Of a stretch of 64,000 nucleotides of DNA, positions 44,429 through 55,568 are shown piece by piece. The DNA lies in contig CM057454.1 of the NCBI GenBank assembly GCA_016271365.2, forward strand, positions 693,051,501 through 693,115,500, given 5' to 3'. This DNA comes from Neoceratodus forsteri. Its lineage: Eukaryota; Chordata; Ceratodontiformes; Ceratodontidae. Numbering within the stretch: position 1 is the stretch's first letter; every line of letters begins with the position of its first letter. A program made the position numbers and the translations under genes. The notes under the pieces were generated by a model that worked only from the letters and a program-made list of their open reading frames with translations, was not told the origin of the DNA and searched no databases.

Positions 44429-45197
44429 TTAGGCACTCACCCATTTTAGCAAAGTCAGCCCTCCTGAAGTCCAGTACTTTTGTCTTGTATGGCTTGACTC
44501 TATTGCTGTGTTTATTGTGAACCATACTGTTCGATGGTCACTAGTTCCCAGATGGCTACCCACTTCTACATCTGTGATCCTTTCTCCATCTCCATTTGAG
44601 AGAACCAGGTCTAAGATTGCTCCCTCTCGAATGGGTTCCAATACTAGTTGTCTAAGGCATGCCCGCTGTAGGGCATCTAGAATAACCCCACTTTTCGAAG
44701 TGGCTGCTGCAACTGCACTCCAGTTAACATCTGGCATATTCAGATAACCCATCAGCAACATATCCCCTTTTTCTGCCATGCTAAGTATACTTTCTATTAT
44801 TTCCTTGTCCATTTCCTCCCCTTGAGAGGGGGGGTCTGTATACAACCCCTGTGCGGATTGTGGTGCCATTGCCTGTCTCCAGATTGACCCACAGTGCTTC
44901 TTCTCCTCCCTGTTTACCCTTTTGTTCTGTTGCTTTGATTCCTTCACTTGTGTAGAGAGCTACTCGTCCTCCTCTTTTACCCTCCCTGTCCCTCCTGTAG
45001 ATAGTGTATCCTGGTATGTTTACATCCCAGTCATGGTTCTGTGTGTACCATGTTTCTGTGACTACCATGATAACCAGATGTTCCTCCTCCTCCATCAAGG
45101 CCACTAATTCAGGAAGCTTGTTACCCAGACTATGGGCATTGGTACTCATTGCTCTCCATTTTTTGATGGCTTTACCTTCTGTAGCAGCATCCCCCAC
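44429..45197 (-). pseudogene. CR1 copy 2 ORF2 apurinic-type endonuclease
   Basis: Frame 44,781-45,197 begins the domain: MSTNAHSLGNKLPELVALM, VVTETWY (catalytic Glu) and NIPGYTIYRRDREGKRGGRV. Frame 44,429-44,947 continues with LLMGYLNMPDVNWSA, where the usual GDLN/GDFN has become GYLN, and LGTSDHRTVWF. The endonuclease nicks the chromosomal target. The Asp in GDxN is lost, so the domain would be impaired even if the frame were intact. Confidence 0.9.
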
Positions 45198-45297
45198 TGA
45201 CCTTTCTGCCTTGGTCTTTTTCTCATTTAGTACCCTGTTTTGTAGGGGGAGGCTGGGATTTTCCTGCTGCTTATGAGTGCCTCCCCCCTTGACTAGT

Positions 45298-45938
45298 TTA
45301 AAAGCTTGCCAATGAAGAATTTAAACTGATTGCCCAAAAGACTTGTCCCTTCCTGGACAAATGCAGACCATCCTGCCAGTATAGGCTGGTGTACCTCCAG
45401 GCAGAACCCCAGTCCCCAATGAAGCCAAACCCCTGTGCTCCACACCATTTTTTCAACCATTCATTAAACTGCATGGTGCAAAGTACCCTCGCCTCACCCA
45501 TGCCACTGGCAGGCAGCACCTCTGAGAAGGATACTGTGTGTGCTACTTGTCTTAGGCCCCTACCCAACTCTACAAAGTCCTTATGCACTGCTCTAATCTC
45601 ATGATGAGCCAAGTCATTTGTCCCTAGGTGGACAATGACGTCCAGTTCAGACTCCCGTGTATCTATTCTCGTGATCCTAAGGATGCGCTTCCTGTCCCTC
45701 CAAGCCATGGCACCAGGCAGGCACCTTACTTCAGTTTTCCCTGCTCCCCCCATTCTATCCCCCTAATAATTGAGTCCCCCACCAGGAGCTGCTTCCTTTC
45801 CCTGTGGTGTCCTCTGCCTCCTTCCTGAGGGCCTCCCTTGTGACAGTTGTCTGCAACCTCCTTAGTCTCCTCTGCGGATGCATCCATAGGGGAACTATGC
45901 TCCCCCAGAATGGTGTATGGATTGTGGATGTGGAACAA
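45298..45938 (-). pseudogene. CR1 copy 2 ORF1, SGNH-type esterase domain
   Basis: Two overlapping minus-strand frames together show the esterase blocks: KQLLVGDSIIRGI in frame 45,726-45,938 (nucleophile Ser in GDS, about 45,771-45,779), then in frame 45,298-45,753 VIVHLGTNDLAHHE (GTND, residues 44-47) and WQDGLHLSRKGQ (DGLH, residues 128-131, giving Asp and His). Esterase domains are known in ORF1 of CR1-type LINEs; their role in retrotransposition is unclear. All three catalytic positions are kept though a frameshift separates the first from the others. Confidence 0.85.
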
Positions 45939-46256
45939 CTGACTGGGTCTGCCTCTTTTCCACCACCCTTACCCTCCCTGAGCCCACTGTGGTCCAACTG
46001 CTGTGCTTTCTTCACAACCTCGGAGGTAGTGGTGGTGGCTCTGGTACTCCCTGGATGGGGGGAGGTTCCCTTACTACTGTCCAGTGCGGCCTAAAGATGG
46101 GCAGCTTCCTCCCTCAGGGCAGAGAGTTGTCTGCAAACAGGGCAGCATCTCAGCCTCCAGAAGGACTCCTGGAAGACTGCTGCCCCACAGCCATTACATT
46201 GCACTACTCCCCACATGTCTGTCTACCTTGTTCTTTTTTTGTTTGTTGTTTTGTTT

Positions 46257-46281
46257 TGTGTGTGTGTGTGTGTGTGTGTGT
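46257..46281. repeat. (TG)n microsatellite
   Basis: tgtgtg run of about 25 bp following a ttgtttgttgttttgtttt stretch. Confidence 0.95.
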
Positions 46282-46329
46282 GATTGGTTTGTTATATAGA
46301 AATATATATATTATATAATGTGTATGCTT

Positions 46330-47224
46330 ATATTGCCAGTGCAGTGTGCTAGAGAGGATATGACAGTGATATGCACCTTGCCCTCTTGAGGAAATGTTGT
46401 CAGAACCCCAGATATAAAGGAACTATTTCCAGGGGTTGGTGGGGTGAGGGGGTGGGAAGGGTGTGGGCCTAAACTGTGCCCTCATGAAACAATCAGCTAA
46501 AAGCTCTGACCTATCGCTTTGAAGAGTGCCTTCCTGTCAGCAAGATGTCCTACATGACAATTTGACAGAGAAAATACCCTGCTAATCAAACTGAGAAAAA
46601 TCCAAACATCCAAGTCAGATACAGATAAACCTCCCCAGCCCCAAAACAGCCTGGTGATTTGTATTCTGAAAGCAGTCAGCCCCAAAACACGTCAGCTGTG
46701 CACAAGGACAGACACAGTAAACAGTATTCAGTCCCTGTGAGTTTAAACTCTTCCTGCACTGAAAATCTTAACAATTGTAACAAAAGTAAAGCAAGGTCCA
46801 CCTCCCTCTGTTGATTGAAAGACTGCCTTTTCTGATAATTCTAAGTTCCTTATTTCACCTTTCAGTTAGAAGTATCCTCCACCTGAAGAATATTAACTTT
46901 CCTAAGGAATCTGCTTCAAGCCAAAGACAATTGTAAATTGTAAGGTTCACCTCCCTCTGTTGTGAGCACAACTCACTTTCTTGCAAATCCTAAGTCCAGT
47001 GCTGCAGCTTCCAGCCAGAGGTAGCTTCACCTGAAGAATATTAAGTTATCTGATGAGCCTGCTAAAAATCCACTTGCTTATAGTACTGTTATCAGGTCTG
47101 TAAAACTCTTCCAAAGGTCTGTAAAACTCTTCCAAATCTATTGACTGATAAGTAGGTGATTAGGTATTAATAATTAAAAATACTAACCAATACAAGGCAA
47201 GTCTTATACCCAGTGCCCTAAATA
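46330..47224. other. Gene-free stretch with a roughly 150-bp direct repeat
   Basis: No gene recognised. The blocks cacctccctctgttg and cacctgaagaatattaa recur in the same order at 46,799/46,881 and 46,949/47,031, showing a direct duplication of about 150 bp. A smaller direct repeat, ggtctgtaaaactcttccaaa, occurs twice at 47,095-47,136. Confidence 0.65.
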
Positions 47225-49745
47225 ACCATGCTTCTCTGGTAAAAGCACGTATGAAAGCTAGAACATGTCATTGGTTCTTAGCGGACCTCAAGGCTGCCTT
47301 ACTACAAAGAGATCAACTCTGGAAAAAGACTTGCAAATCACACACAGACGAAGATTGGTGTCTCTTCAGAACAGCTAGAAACACCTGCACTAAGATGGTC
47401 AGAGAGGCCAAGGCCAATTTTTACCGATCTGAGCTAGATTCTGTGTTGAAATGCCCTACCAAGTTCTGGTCCATACTAAAAGAACTGACTGGTCATTCTC
47501 CAGGAAAGGTGCTTCCCTCCCAAATTACCACTGATAATGCTATAATCAATGACAGAAATGAGATCCTGCAGGCCTTCAACAATCATTTTGCCACTGCAGG
47601 CCTAGCATTCGATAATGCACCAGTTAGCAGACTACACCCACGGATCAACACTAAGCTCCCGGAATTGAGTAACAATATCATAACCTTCTCATTCTTACCC
47701 ACCTCCGTAAAGGAAGTTGAAGATCTTCTCCTAAAATTGGACACTAAAAAAAGTGCTGGGGCTGACTTCTTTGACCCGTATTACTTGAAAATTGCTTATC
47801 ACATCCTTGCTGCACCTATCTGTCACTTATTGAACCTGTCCCTATCACAAGGTTCCCTCTTTCAGTTCTGGAAAGTTGCTCACATCATCCCCCTGTTTAA
47901 ATCAGGGGATCCCTGTGACCTAAATGACTATAGACTGATCTCCCTCCTCCCCATACTCTCCAAGCTCCTAGAAAAAAATTGTGGATACCCAGCTGAGATC
48001 TTTCATAGACAATTTGAACTTACTAAACCCTATGCTGTCAGGCTACAGAGTAAAGCACAGTACCATTATGGCCCTGGCAAAAGTAACTAACAACTGGCAA
48101 CGGGATTTAGACAAAAAATTCATCTGTGCAGTTTTCCTGGATCTCAGTAAGGCCTTCGACACCATCGACCACTGTTTGCTCCTCTCCACTTTACAAACAA
48201 TAGGCCTAGACCGAACCTCCTTCTGTTGGATCCATGACTACCTCACTGGTAGGCAACAACAAATCAAGGCTGAAGGGGAGCTTTCTTCACTTAAACTGAT
48301 ACAAAAAGGTGTCCCTGGATGTAGGCATTAAGGAAGCAAGCATTCATCTGTTTGCTGATGACACTGTGCTCTACATAAGCCATGAATCTCCTGAAGCTGC
48401 CTGTGGTGAGCTGCAAACCGACTTTAGCATCCTGCAGCAGCAGCTCCTCAGTAAAAGACTACTACTTAACACCAAGAAAACCAAGGCAATGCTATTCTCA
48501 CCAACTGGCCAGGGGGCATATTCTGCCGCTGCTGGTCTATTACCTTCTATCTCCACCTTACTAGGTGAACATCTTGAATATGTACCGAAATTCAAGTATT
48601 TGGGTAGACAATAAACTCTCCTTTGTGGAACATATAGAAGAACTGCTGAAAAAGCTGAGGCAGAGGCTTGGACTCTTCTTCAGAATAAATCGCCTCCTGA
48701 CCACAGATGCCAAAAGACAGCTCATCCAATCCATGTTTCTCTCACTAATTGACTATGCTGCCTTCATATATGGCCAGTGCACAGCCTCACACCTTGCTAA
48801 ATTGGACGTACTGTATCATAGAGCTCTGAGATTTATAACAGGCCTCCCCTTTTCCACTCACCATTGTTCACTATATGCAGCTGTGGGTTGGCCCTCCCTT
48901 CAACACTGGCGGTATAGAAATGCAGCCCTCTGGACACTCCAAGCCATCACCAACAAACTCCCACAATTCATTGCTGACTGTCTCCCAATAAGCCTGATTG
49001 GGAATTATGCCTTGAGAAGTCACTGGCTGGTTTCCCTGAAAGTACCTAGGGTCGGTACCCACTTTGGAAGAGCAGCCATAAGCTTTGTACTGCCCACACT
49101 TTGGAATAGGATACAGAAATTGCTGAGACTTAGCTCCCCTGTTAGTCTTGCTATTTTCAAGACCCTGTATGCCAAAACATTTGTGGAGCTCTGTAACTGT
49201 TTCCACCGTTCCTAGTTATCCAGCTGATGTTTCCACTCAATCTAAGTCCTTCCTGTTCAAACTAAGTGTTCTTTTACCGAGATTACTCCCCCCTCCCTCA
49301 GTTCATTCTAGTCCCACCGGTACTACCGGTTCACATCAGCCCATTCCAGTCCCACCAGTACTACGTACTCACTGCAATACACCCCCCATCACCCACTCCT
49401 ATGCCCTGATACCACCTGCTTAGTATCCCAGAATCTTTCTGCCAGCGTCCCTGCCTCCTACATGTGTGCTTTTCCATATCCCAGGGACTCCTTTATAGGC
49501 TATGAACATGTTATTGATGGATAGGATTATAAAGGCATCTCTGTATATATTATTTACCTTTATTTCTACACTGTATATATTTTGTTGTATACGTCTTGCT
49601 ACTGTTGTTTTATGTGTATTTTACTTGTACTCTATTCTGTACCCTCATCCTTGCAAACTGCAGGTCCACCTTGTAAATGAGCTTGCTCAATGGTGATCGT
49701 CTGGGTAAATAAAGATTTTGATTGATTGGTTGATTGATTGATTGA
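47225..49745 (+). mobile_element. Rex1/CR1-superfamily LINE, plus strand, 5'-truncated
   Basis: About 2.5 kb on the plus strand, starting inside ORF2 after the endonuclease. The 3' end is taaataaagattttgattga followed by a short ttgattga-type tail (49,712-49,745). It is the best-preserved non-LTR element in the window, with only a few breaks. The 3' microsatellite tail differs from the CR1 and L2 copies. Confidence 0.88.
47251..49215 (+). pseudogene. Rex1-like LINE ORF2: reverse transcriptase and C-terminal region
   Basis: Frame 47,251-48,090 has the linker (MVREAKANFYRSELDSV, FWSILKELTG, DRNEILQAFNNHF) and early RT blocks (KSAGADFFDPYYLKIAYHI, FWKVAHIIPLFKSGDP, ISLLPILSKLLEK). Frame 47,981-48,331 has LLNPMLSGYRVKHSTIMAL and FLDLSKAFDTIDHCLLLSTL. 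Frame 48,309-48,614 has the active site IHLFADDTVLYI. Frame 48,565-49,215 holds KLSFVEHIEELLKKL, FLSLIDYAAFIYG, LYHRALRFITGLPF and a C-terminal end FVLPTLWNRIQKLL. The GVPQGS block is partly deleted around 48,310-48,325 (VPGCRH). FADD is intact. Frameshifts near 48,000 and 48,320 and 48,600 break it. Confidence 0.88.
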
Positions 49746-50454
49746 AGTCTCCAATTTGTGTCATATGAATCAGAACTGTCAGTCATTATGTCAGAATTAG
49801 ATGCAGCGTGTGCCCCCTCACACTGATTATTACTGGATACTATGGGCTCAAATTGGTAAGATTGGTAACCAATATCAAAGTTTAAATGTATGTCCTCAAT
49901 ATCTTTATATTCCTTTATCTCAAACATGATGAATAGTAAGCTCAGACACAGCAAAGCTTATTGAAATCCAAAGGTAAAAAAAACACTCTCCCTGTAAAAC
50001 AGCTAGTTAGCTGATCTAAGTTTTTAGGAAGAAGACACATAACCAGTACAGACCAACAAACTCCATTTTCAGTACTTTAGCAACAGAATTTCAACAGCAC
50101 AGTAAGTTTTAAGATGAAAAAGTGCATATGGACAGTACATTTCAAACCTCCACTTAAAAAAACAAACCGAAACTTAAATGAAGTGTTTAGGGTCCTTTAA
50201 CTTATTTTCAGTGAAAGTTTTAACATCAGAGGATTTACTACATAAAACATTCCATTCTGTGATATTTGACTTAATCACTGCTAGTCCTTGGGTTATCTGC
50301 TTATCTCCCTTTATAGCTGAGAAAAGCTAACTGAGCTGATAGGTTTATGAGCTATGAATCTTTCTTGAAAGACAGTTTTAACCAGATTGAAGCTTAGCAT
50401 ACAGAATAGTGCTTTGAAACATTGCTAAGCTGAATGAAAGCAGAGTAATAGAAA
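49746..50454. other. Unrecognised stretch
   Basis: AT-rich, no convincing frame or repeat end. It lies between the Rex1-like tail and a CR1 3' fragment. Confidence 0.45.
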
Positions 50455-50828
50455 CATAGAAACATAGAATTTGACGGCAGATAAGGACCTCTTGGCCCAC
50501 CTAGTCTGCCCATTTTCCTACCTAACAGATAAGCTGCAGAGCCTAGTTAACCAACAGCTTACTTCCTCCTACCCTCCACTAGGACTGCCTTATGTCTGTC
50601 CCATGCATTCTTGAATTCCCCCACTGTTCTTGACTTCACGACCTCCTCAGGGAGGCTGTTCCATGCATCCACAACCCTCTCCTTGAAAAAATACTTCCTC
50701 ACATTACCTCTGAGCCGTCCCCCCTCTATATTCAAATTGTGCCTCCTTGTTCTTGCATATCTCTTTTTCTGAAAGATGCTACCCTCTTGGACTTTGTTGA
50801 TTCCCTTGAGGTACTTGAGGTAATACCA
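50455..50828 (-). mobile_element. CR1 LINE 3' fragment
   Basis: The plus strand starts catagaaacatagaatttga, then cggcagataaggacctcttg, the CR1 3' tail. The minus-strand frame 50,559-50,831 encodes the end of CR1 ORF2 (YLKGINKVQEGSIFQ, FKERVVDAWNSLPEEVVKS, NAWDRHKAV). The copy is 5'-truncated at about 50,828. Confidence 0.92.
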
Positions 50829-51122
50829 CAAAATCTCTAATTTTATCTAGTCCATTAGGAATCAGAAGAGCTCATTTTTTTCTACTGTAATGGCAAAAAG
50901 GCTGCAGGGCTCTGCCCACTACAGCCATAATAAAAATGAGTGGAGATGGAGAGGAGAGTGGGAGGAGTGGGAGTCAGTGGGAAGAGAGGGAGGAAAAAGG
51001 GACAGTCCATGTGATCAATAGATGGTATATGCCATTCCATCTGTCTGAAGAGGACACCTTTACAGGCAACACCAGCAACACCAGTTGTTTGAAGAAGGGC
51101 CAGCAAGAAGCCTGTAGCAGCA

Positions 51123-51840
51123 ATGGCTTCTTTGTCTTTAGAATCCCCCCCAACAGTGCAGCAGCAAAGATCAGTGCCTCCTGTTACCACTGCTGTTCTG
51201 CTGCCAGAAGAACCTGTAAAAGATAACCCTCCTGTGCCCCCTTCCCTATAGTACCACTGCAACCACTGGCTGATCCCATGAGGAGGAGCCACCAAGAACA
51301 TCCACCTCTGACTCCTCTCTTAGGCAGTAGTACAAGACCCTAATTGTGAATTATTTTGACTTGGACCCTGCCAACAATAGTGTTGTGACATGCAAACTGT
51401 GCCATACAGTTGTTCGGTATGGTAAACAGGTCAGCTACTTGGGCACTGGTGGTCAGCACACACACCTTAAAGGAAGGTATCACTGTGAGTAGGAGGAATA
51501 CAAGAAGGCAGCTGAGAAAGGGTGGAGGCAGTGTCACTCCTAGTGGTCCTTCTTTGCCATAGGGGTGGTACAGCAGGCAACAGCAAGGTGTACAGTTGCC
51601 TAAGGGGGGCACTAATGAGGGAAATGTGACCTACAGTTAAACCCGGGGGCTGCACCCAGACAGAGCACGAGACCCCAGCTGCAGAGCCTCCTCCTTCAAG
51701 ATCTTTGTTCAGAGATGAAGTGGCACAACTCTGCATCGAGGAGGGTGATCTCAGACACAGAGTTGTGTCCATGAAGACCACAATCCAGACACTGACATCA
51801 AACCAGCATGCACTGCTTGAGGGAATGTAGAACCCCATGG
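51123..51840 (+). pseudogene. BED-finger companion gene, third copy (hAT-C)
   Basis: A plus-strand reading from an ATG at 51,123 gives a Pro/Gln-rich N-terminal part (MASLSLESPPTVQQQRSV), then, after stops, a BED finger at about 51,330-51,470. The motifs are KTLIVNYFDLDPANNS, CKLCHTVV, YLGTGGQHTHLKGRYH (C-x2-C and H-x3/4-H), followed by EEYKKAAEKGWRQCH, which parallels the VEW linker of the other two copies. Further down, 51,750-51,830, lies a weak helix-like stretch (MKTTIQTLTSNQHALLEGM). Several stops. The finger is close to that of hAT-A's transposase in wording (GTGGQHTHLK). It is convergent with the transposase fragment at 57 kb, as in hAT-A. Confidence 0.6.
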
Positions 51841-51929
51841 TGAGGGTGCACCTTTTGTCCAGCCCAGGCCATAGCAATGAATAAATACCATAGAAGACTG
51901 GAATCATAGAATAGTACAAGTCAGACAGT

Positions 51930-52483
51930 GATCAGCTATTGTGACTTTATTTATTATTTTTTTATTTTATTTTATGCATATCCAAATAGCCCCATTGCTG
52001 TTAAGAATGAGACCAGGGAGGTTTAAAATTTCTTCATATTTTCAGTTTTAACCACATCATTTGGAAATATATTCCAAGTTGACATGACCCTTTGGTTTAG
52101 CAATGCACCTTCAGCATTCATTTTGTAATGTTCTCCCTTCAGACACATATCATGTGATCTAGTTACCTTTTGTTGTTCTTTCTTTTCAAGACATATACAG
52201 TCCCAAACACCTTTGTTATTTTGGACCTATAGACTAGGTACATGTCACCCCTGATTCTTCTGTATTCCAATGAATACATATTCAGCTCTCTCAGCCTCTC
52301 CTCATAAGTTAGGTGTCTGATATTGGCCACCATTTTTGTCACTCTCCTCTGTACCCTCTCCATCCCCATCACCTCTCCCAGCCTGTATGATGCCCACAAC
52401 TGGACACAATGCTCCATATGCAGCCCCACTAGCACTGAGTACAGAGGCATTATAAAACTCCTTCCATCTACTATGACTACCAT
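51930..52483 (-). mobile_element. CR1-like LINE 3' part (continues at 55,092)
   Basis: The minus-strand frame 52,163-52,483 encodes FIMPLYSVLVGLHMEHCVQ, MERVQRRVTKMVAN and YEERLRELNMYSLEYRRIRG, the CR1-type RT C-terminus. Below 52,163 the last part reads MSTWNIFPNDVVKTENM in another frame. It is broken at 52,483 by a foldback element; the upstream part resumes at 55,092 in frame (YKNYIKLIGKIRF). Confidence 0.85.
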
Positions 52484-55091
52484 GGGTCAGATATTCAAAA
52501 AAGTGCATAAGTGGAGTGCAAAGGTTTGCACTGCACCTGCACCCTGCCTGGGGGTTGCTATATTAAGTCAAATAGTGCACCGGCACTATCCGACTGAATA
52601 TTGTGATGTGTAAGTGCAGGCCTGAAGTCACTTTATGCTGCCTTGACAGAGAACTGGGCTGCATCCAGTTCTTAGTGAATTGCACCCCAGAGTAAATAGC
52701 ACTGGGAGCTGTGTTGTGAAATTCAGCCACAAAATGCAAAATGAGCCCGTTGGACATGCAAGGCACTAAGGAGACATTTACATGCTTGCTATGGGCTCAT
52801 TTACATGGGACATTGCAGCAGGTTTGCACCCATCCTGTGGTCACCTGCCACATCAATCTTGGCAGCAAAGCCCTCCCCATCCTTGAATATCTATCCCTTT
52901 TATGATAATGTAGTCCCTGGGGTCTAGGTGCACTCTACAATCCCTATCCTAATGCCAGTACCACAGATCCTAGTATCTAGTGGCACCTACCACCATCTGA
53001 TCTCCTGTCCTGTACACATGCCCATAGTTCCTAGTGTCCTGTGCCCCCCCCACCACTGATGACCCATCCCAGTATGGCAGATCTAGTCCCTGGTGTCCAG
53101 AGGCACCCCACCCCCCCAGTCACTTGTTCAGTATACATGCAGGCTGTCCCTGGTGTCCAGTGGCTCCTACCACCCTCTGACCAGCTGCCTTGTATAGTCC
53201 CAGGTTGTTACTGTTCTCAAGCGGCACCCCTCACCCCTCCATCACCTGCCTAGTATAATTCCAGGATGTCCCTGGTGTCTAGCGGCAACCATCCCCCAAA
53301 CACCCATCTCCTATATGGATATGTATGCCCTTGTGCCTAGTACACCCCACCCACAGATCACCCATCCTAGTGATACCATCAGGTCTGTGGTGGCATGTGG
53401 AATGCCCCCACCAGCTGAGCACCCATCCCCATGATATTAGCAATGCCTTGGTAGTCAATGGATTCCCCCACCCACTGAGCATCCATCTTGGTACTACCAC
53501 AGAGATCCTGGGGCTAGTGGATCCACCCTGCCCAGGCCTTCCAGCCTGTGACATTTCCTGCTTCCTGTTGTCCAGTGGCATCCCCCAACTTCATGGCCCA
53601 GGTACCTGAGCATATCCCTGGTGTACAGTGGTATCCCCTATGACTGCTGGTTGCTAAATGGTGGGTGCACAGTGGTGGTTCCAGGGTACCCTACCCTCTC
53701 AGCCCACACCAGCACACCACCCAGCCAACTTCCCTTACCTGTGCTGGTGGGCCATGTTGGGGACCCAAAATGATGACCGGCACAGCCCTCCTCTCACCTC
53801 CATGGCTAATGGGCATGTAGATTGACAGTGAGTACACATACAGTATACAGTCTACTGTATATACGCTCACTGTCAATTCATAAGGCAGCTGGCCACAGAG
53901 GTGCAAGGAGGGCTGTGCCAATTGTTGTCAGTAGACTCACGCACAGTCCCACCAGCACAGGTACGGAGGGGGTTGACTGAGTGGTGTGCTGGGTGTGGGC
54001 AGGGTAGGGCAGGCAGAGGCCTGAGAAAAAGCCACTGTATGCTGCTCTGTGTGGAGCCTGGCAGTTGCGGGGGGGTCCACTTGACATCATGGATAGGCCC
54101 AAATACCTGAGCCATGTGGTTGTGGGGGGATGCCAATGGACACCTGAGAGGCAGGGAGTTCTACAGGTTGGGAGGTGGAGTGGGAGGTTCTGCTAGTCAC
54201 CAAGGCCTCTGCAGTAGCACTGGGATGGGTACTTAGTGACTGGAGATTCCACAAGCCACCAGGGCATTGCTGATATCATGGGGACGGGTGATTGGCAGAT
54301 GGGGGATTCCAATCGCCACCTTGGACCTGATGGTAACACTGGGGTGGGTGACTGTGGGGGGGGTGCCACTGGACACCACATTATCCACGCATGTAGGGGA
54401 TGGGCATTCTGTAGGGTGAGGGGTGCCACTAGACACCAGAGCATGAATTCACGTATTGGAGATGGATTTTCGGTGGAGTGGGGGTGCCACTAAACACTAG
54501 AGATTTTAAGGCATTTGCTGGGATGGGTGATCAAAGGGGCACCACTAGATAGCAAGGGCAGCCTGCCACTATACGGGATGGTTGATTGGGGGTGAGGGGG
54601 TGCCACTGAACAACAGGGAAATTGTACTGATACCAGGATGGGTACCCAGAAGGTGGGGGGCACCACTAGACATCAGGGATACTGTGCCCATACTTGGATG
54701 GGTGAGCAAATGATGGGGATGCCACTACCTGCCAGGGTGTCATCCACCCACCACCAGACAGGCAAACAGAGGCAAGCAGCTGAAATACAGCTGTTTCTCC
54801 ACCAAGGCTTTGCACCCAGTTAAGTCTAGGCTTGCAAAAGCAGTAAATAGTGTCACTTTGGCTGCCATTTACTGCTGACTTAAACTGCTGAATTTGCTGC
54901 TGTGCCAGTATGCATGGGGGACCACTTCATTTGCATGGGTGTAGAGTTATTTTAGTACTCTGGTGCAAACAGGGTTAGCCTGTGCTACAGGGGTCTCTGA
55001 ATGTGGACTCCAGTGACACACCAGGCACAAAACTGGATTAGTACAGGCAAACACCCATTACTGCCACTGCAAACTTATGAATATCTGGCCC
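52484..55091. mobile_element. Foldback DNA element 1, 2.6 kb, minisatellite arms
   Basis: Terminal inverted repeats gggtcagatattca (left) and gggccagatattca (right, reverse complement), flanked by the 3-bp duplication cat. The element is a giant imperfect palindrome centred near 53,850 on a hairpin (attgacagtgag against ctcactgtcaat). Its arms consist of diverged tandem units of about 55-70 bp built on ccctggtgtccagtggcacc (left arm, about 52,915-53,640) and the reverse complement ggtgccactggacaccaggg-like blocks (right arm, about 54,120-54,740). No transposase is encoded; the scattered Pro- or Trp-rich frames on both strands are by-products. A 3-bp duplication fits PIF/Harbinger-type mobilisation (inference). 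Confidence 0.8.
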
Positions 55092-55200
55092 CATTTCTTA
55101 AAATCTTATTTTGCCTATGAGTTTTATATAATTCTTGTAATCCACTTCAGTGCCAAGAATTGCACTATATGAAAATCCCATTTCCCATTTTTTTCATGTC
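55092..55200 (-). mobile_element. CR1-like LINE, upstream part after the foldback element
   Basis: Minus-strand continuation of the LINE at 51,930-52,483. Joined at the foldback insertion with one cat removed, the frame runs on through TEVDYKNYIKLIGKIRF with one stop. It fades above about 55,200. Confidence 0.7.
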
Positions 55201-55254
55201 CCAAAAATTAAATATACTTTCAGAAAAAGAAGAGCAGCACTCAACCCATCAATG

Positions 55255-55560
55255 AATGTGGTCACATCCATTCCACCATTCCATGAACAAGTAGCCTCTT
55301 TATTCTTATCTCATTCAGTAACAGCTTTAAAAACTGAAATATAGCCCCTATCTGACTTTGACAGTCAGCTGTATTCAGTTTTCAAAGCTGTAAAGAACAA
55401 AGAGGCTACTTTGTTCATGCAATTGATGTGCAGACCTTTGATGAGTCACCACATGATTGGTGAGAAACATTAGGTCAGTTGTCGGCATCTGCGGAAAGCG
55501 TGGCTCTCAAAGTCAGATGGGAGCAGTATCTCAGTTTTTAAAGATGTTATTGAACAAGAC
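55255..55560. repeat. Compact inverted repeat
   Basis: Blocks taacagctttaaaaactgaa and cccctatctgactttgaca (55,319-55,365) recur inverted at 55,508-55,555 (ctcaaagtcagatgggagc, cagtttttaaagatgttatt). A third related block, cagttttcaaagctgtaaag (55,376-55,395), pairs with the first. Likely a small foldback element. Confidence 0.6.
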
Positions 55561-55568
55561 AAAAATAA

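Larger units (their letters stand above)
42702..46250 (-). mobile_element. CR1 LINE copy 2, main part, near full length
   Basis: Minus-strand element continuing from 36,450. With the 3' piece the total is about 4 kb, close to full-length CR1. It encodes ORF1 with an esterase domain (45,298-45,938) and ORF2 with endonuclease (44,429-45,197) and reverse transcriptase (42,675-43,966). The 5' boundary is uncertain: similarity to the fragment at 1-115 runs to about 46,215. Frames are broken in several places. Confidence 0.9.
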
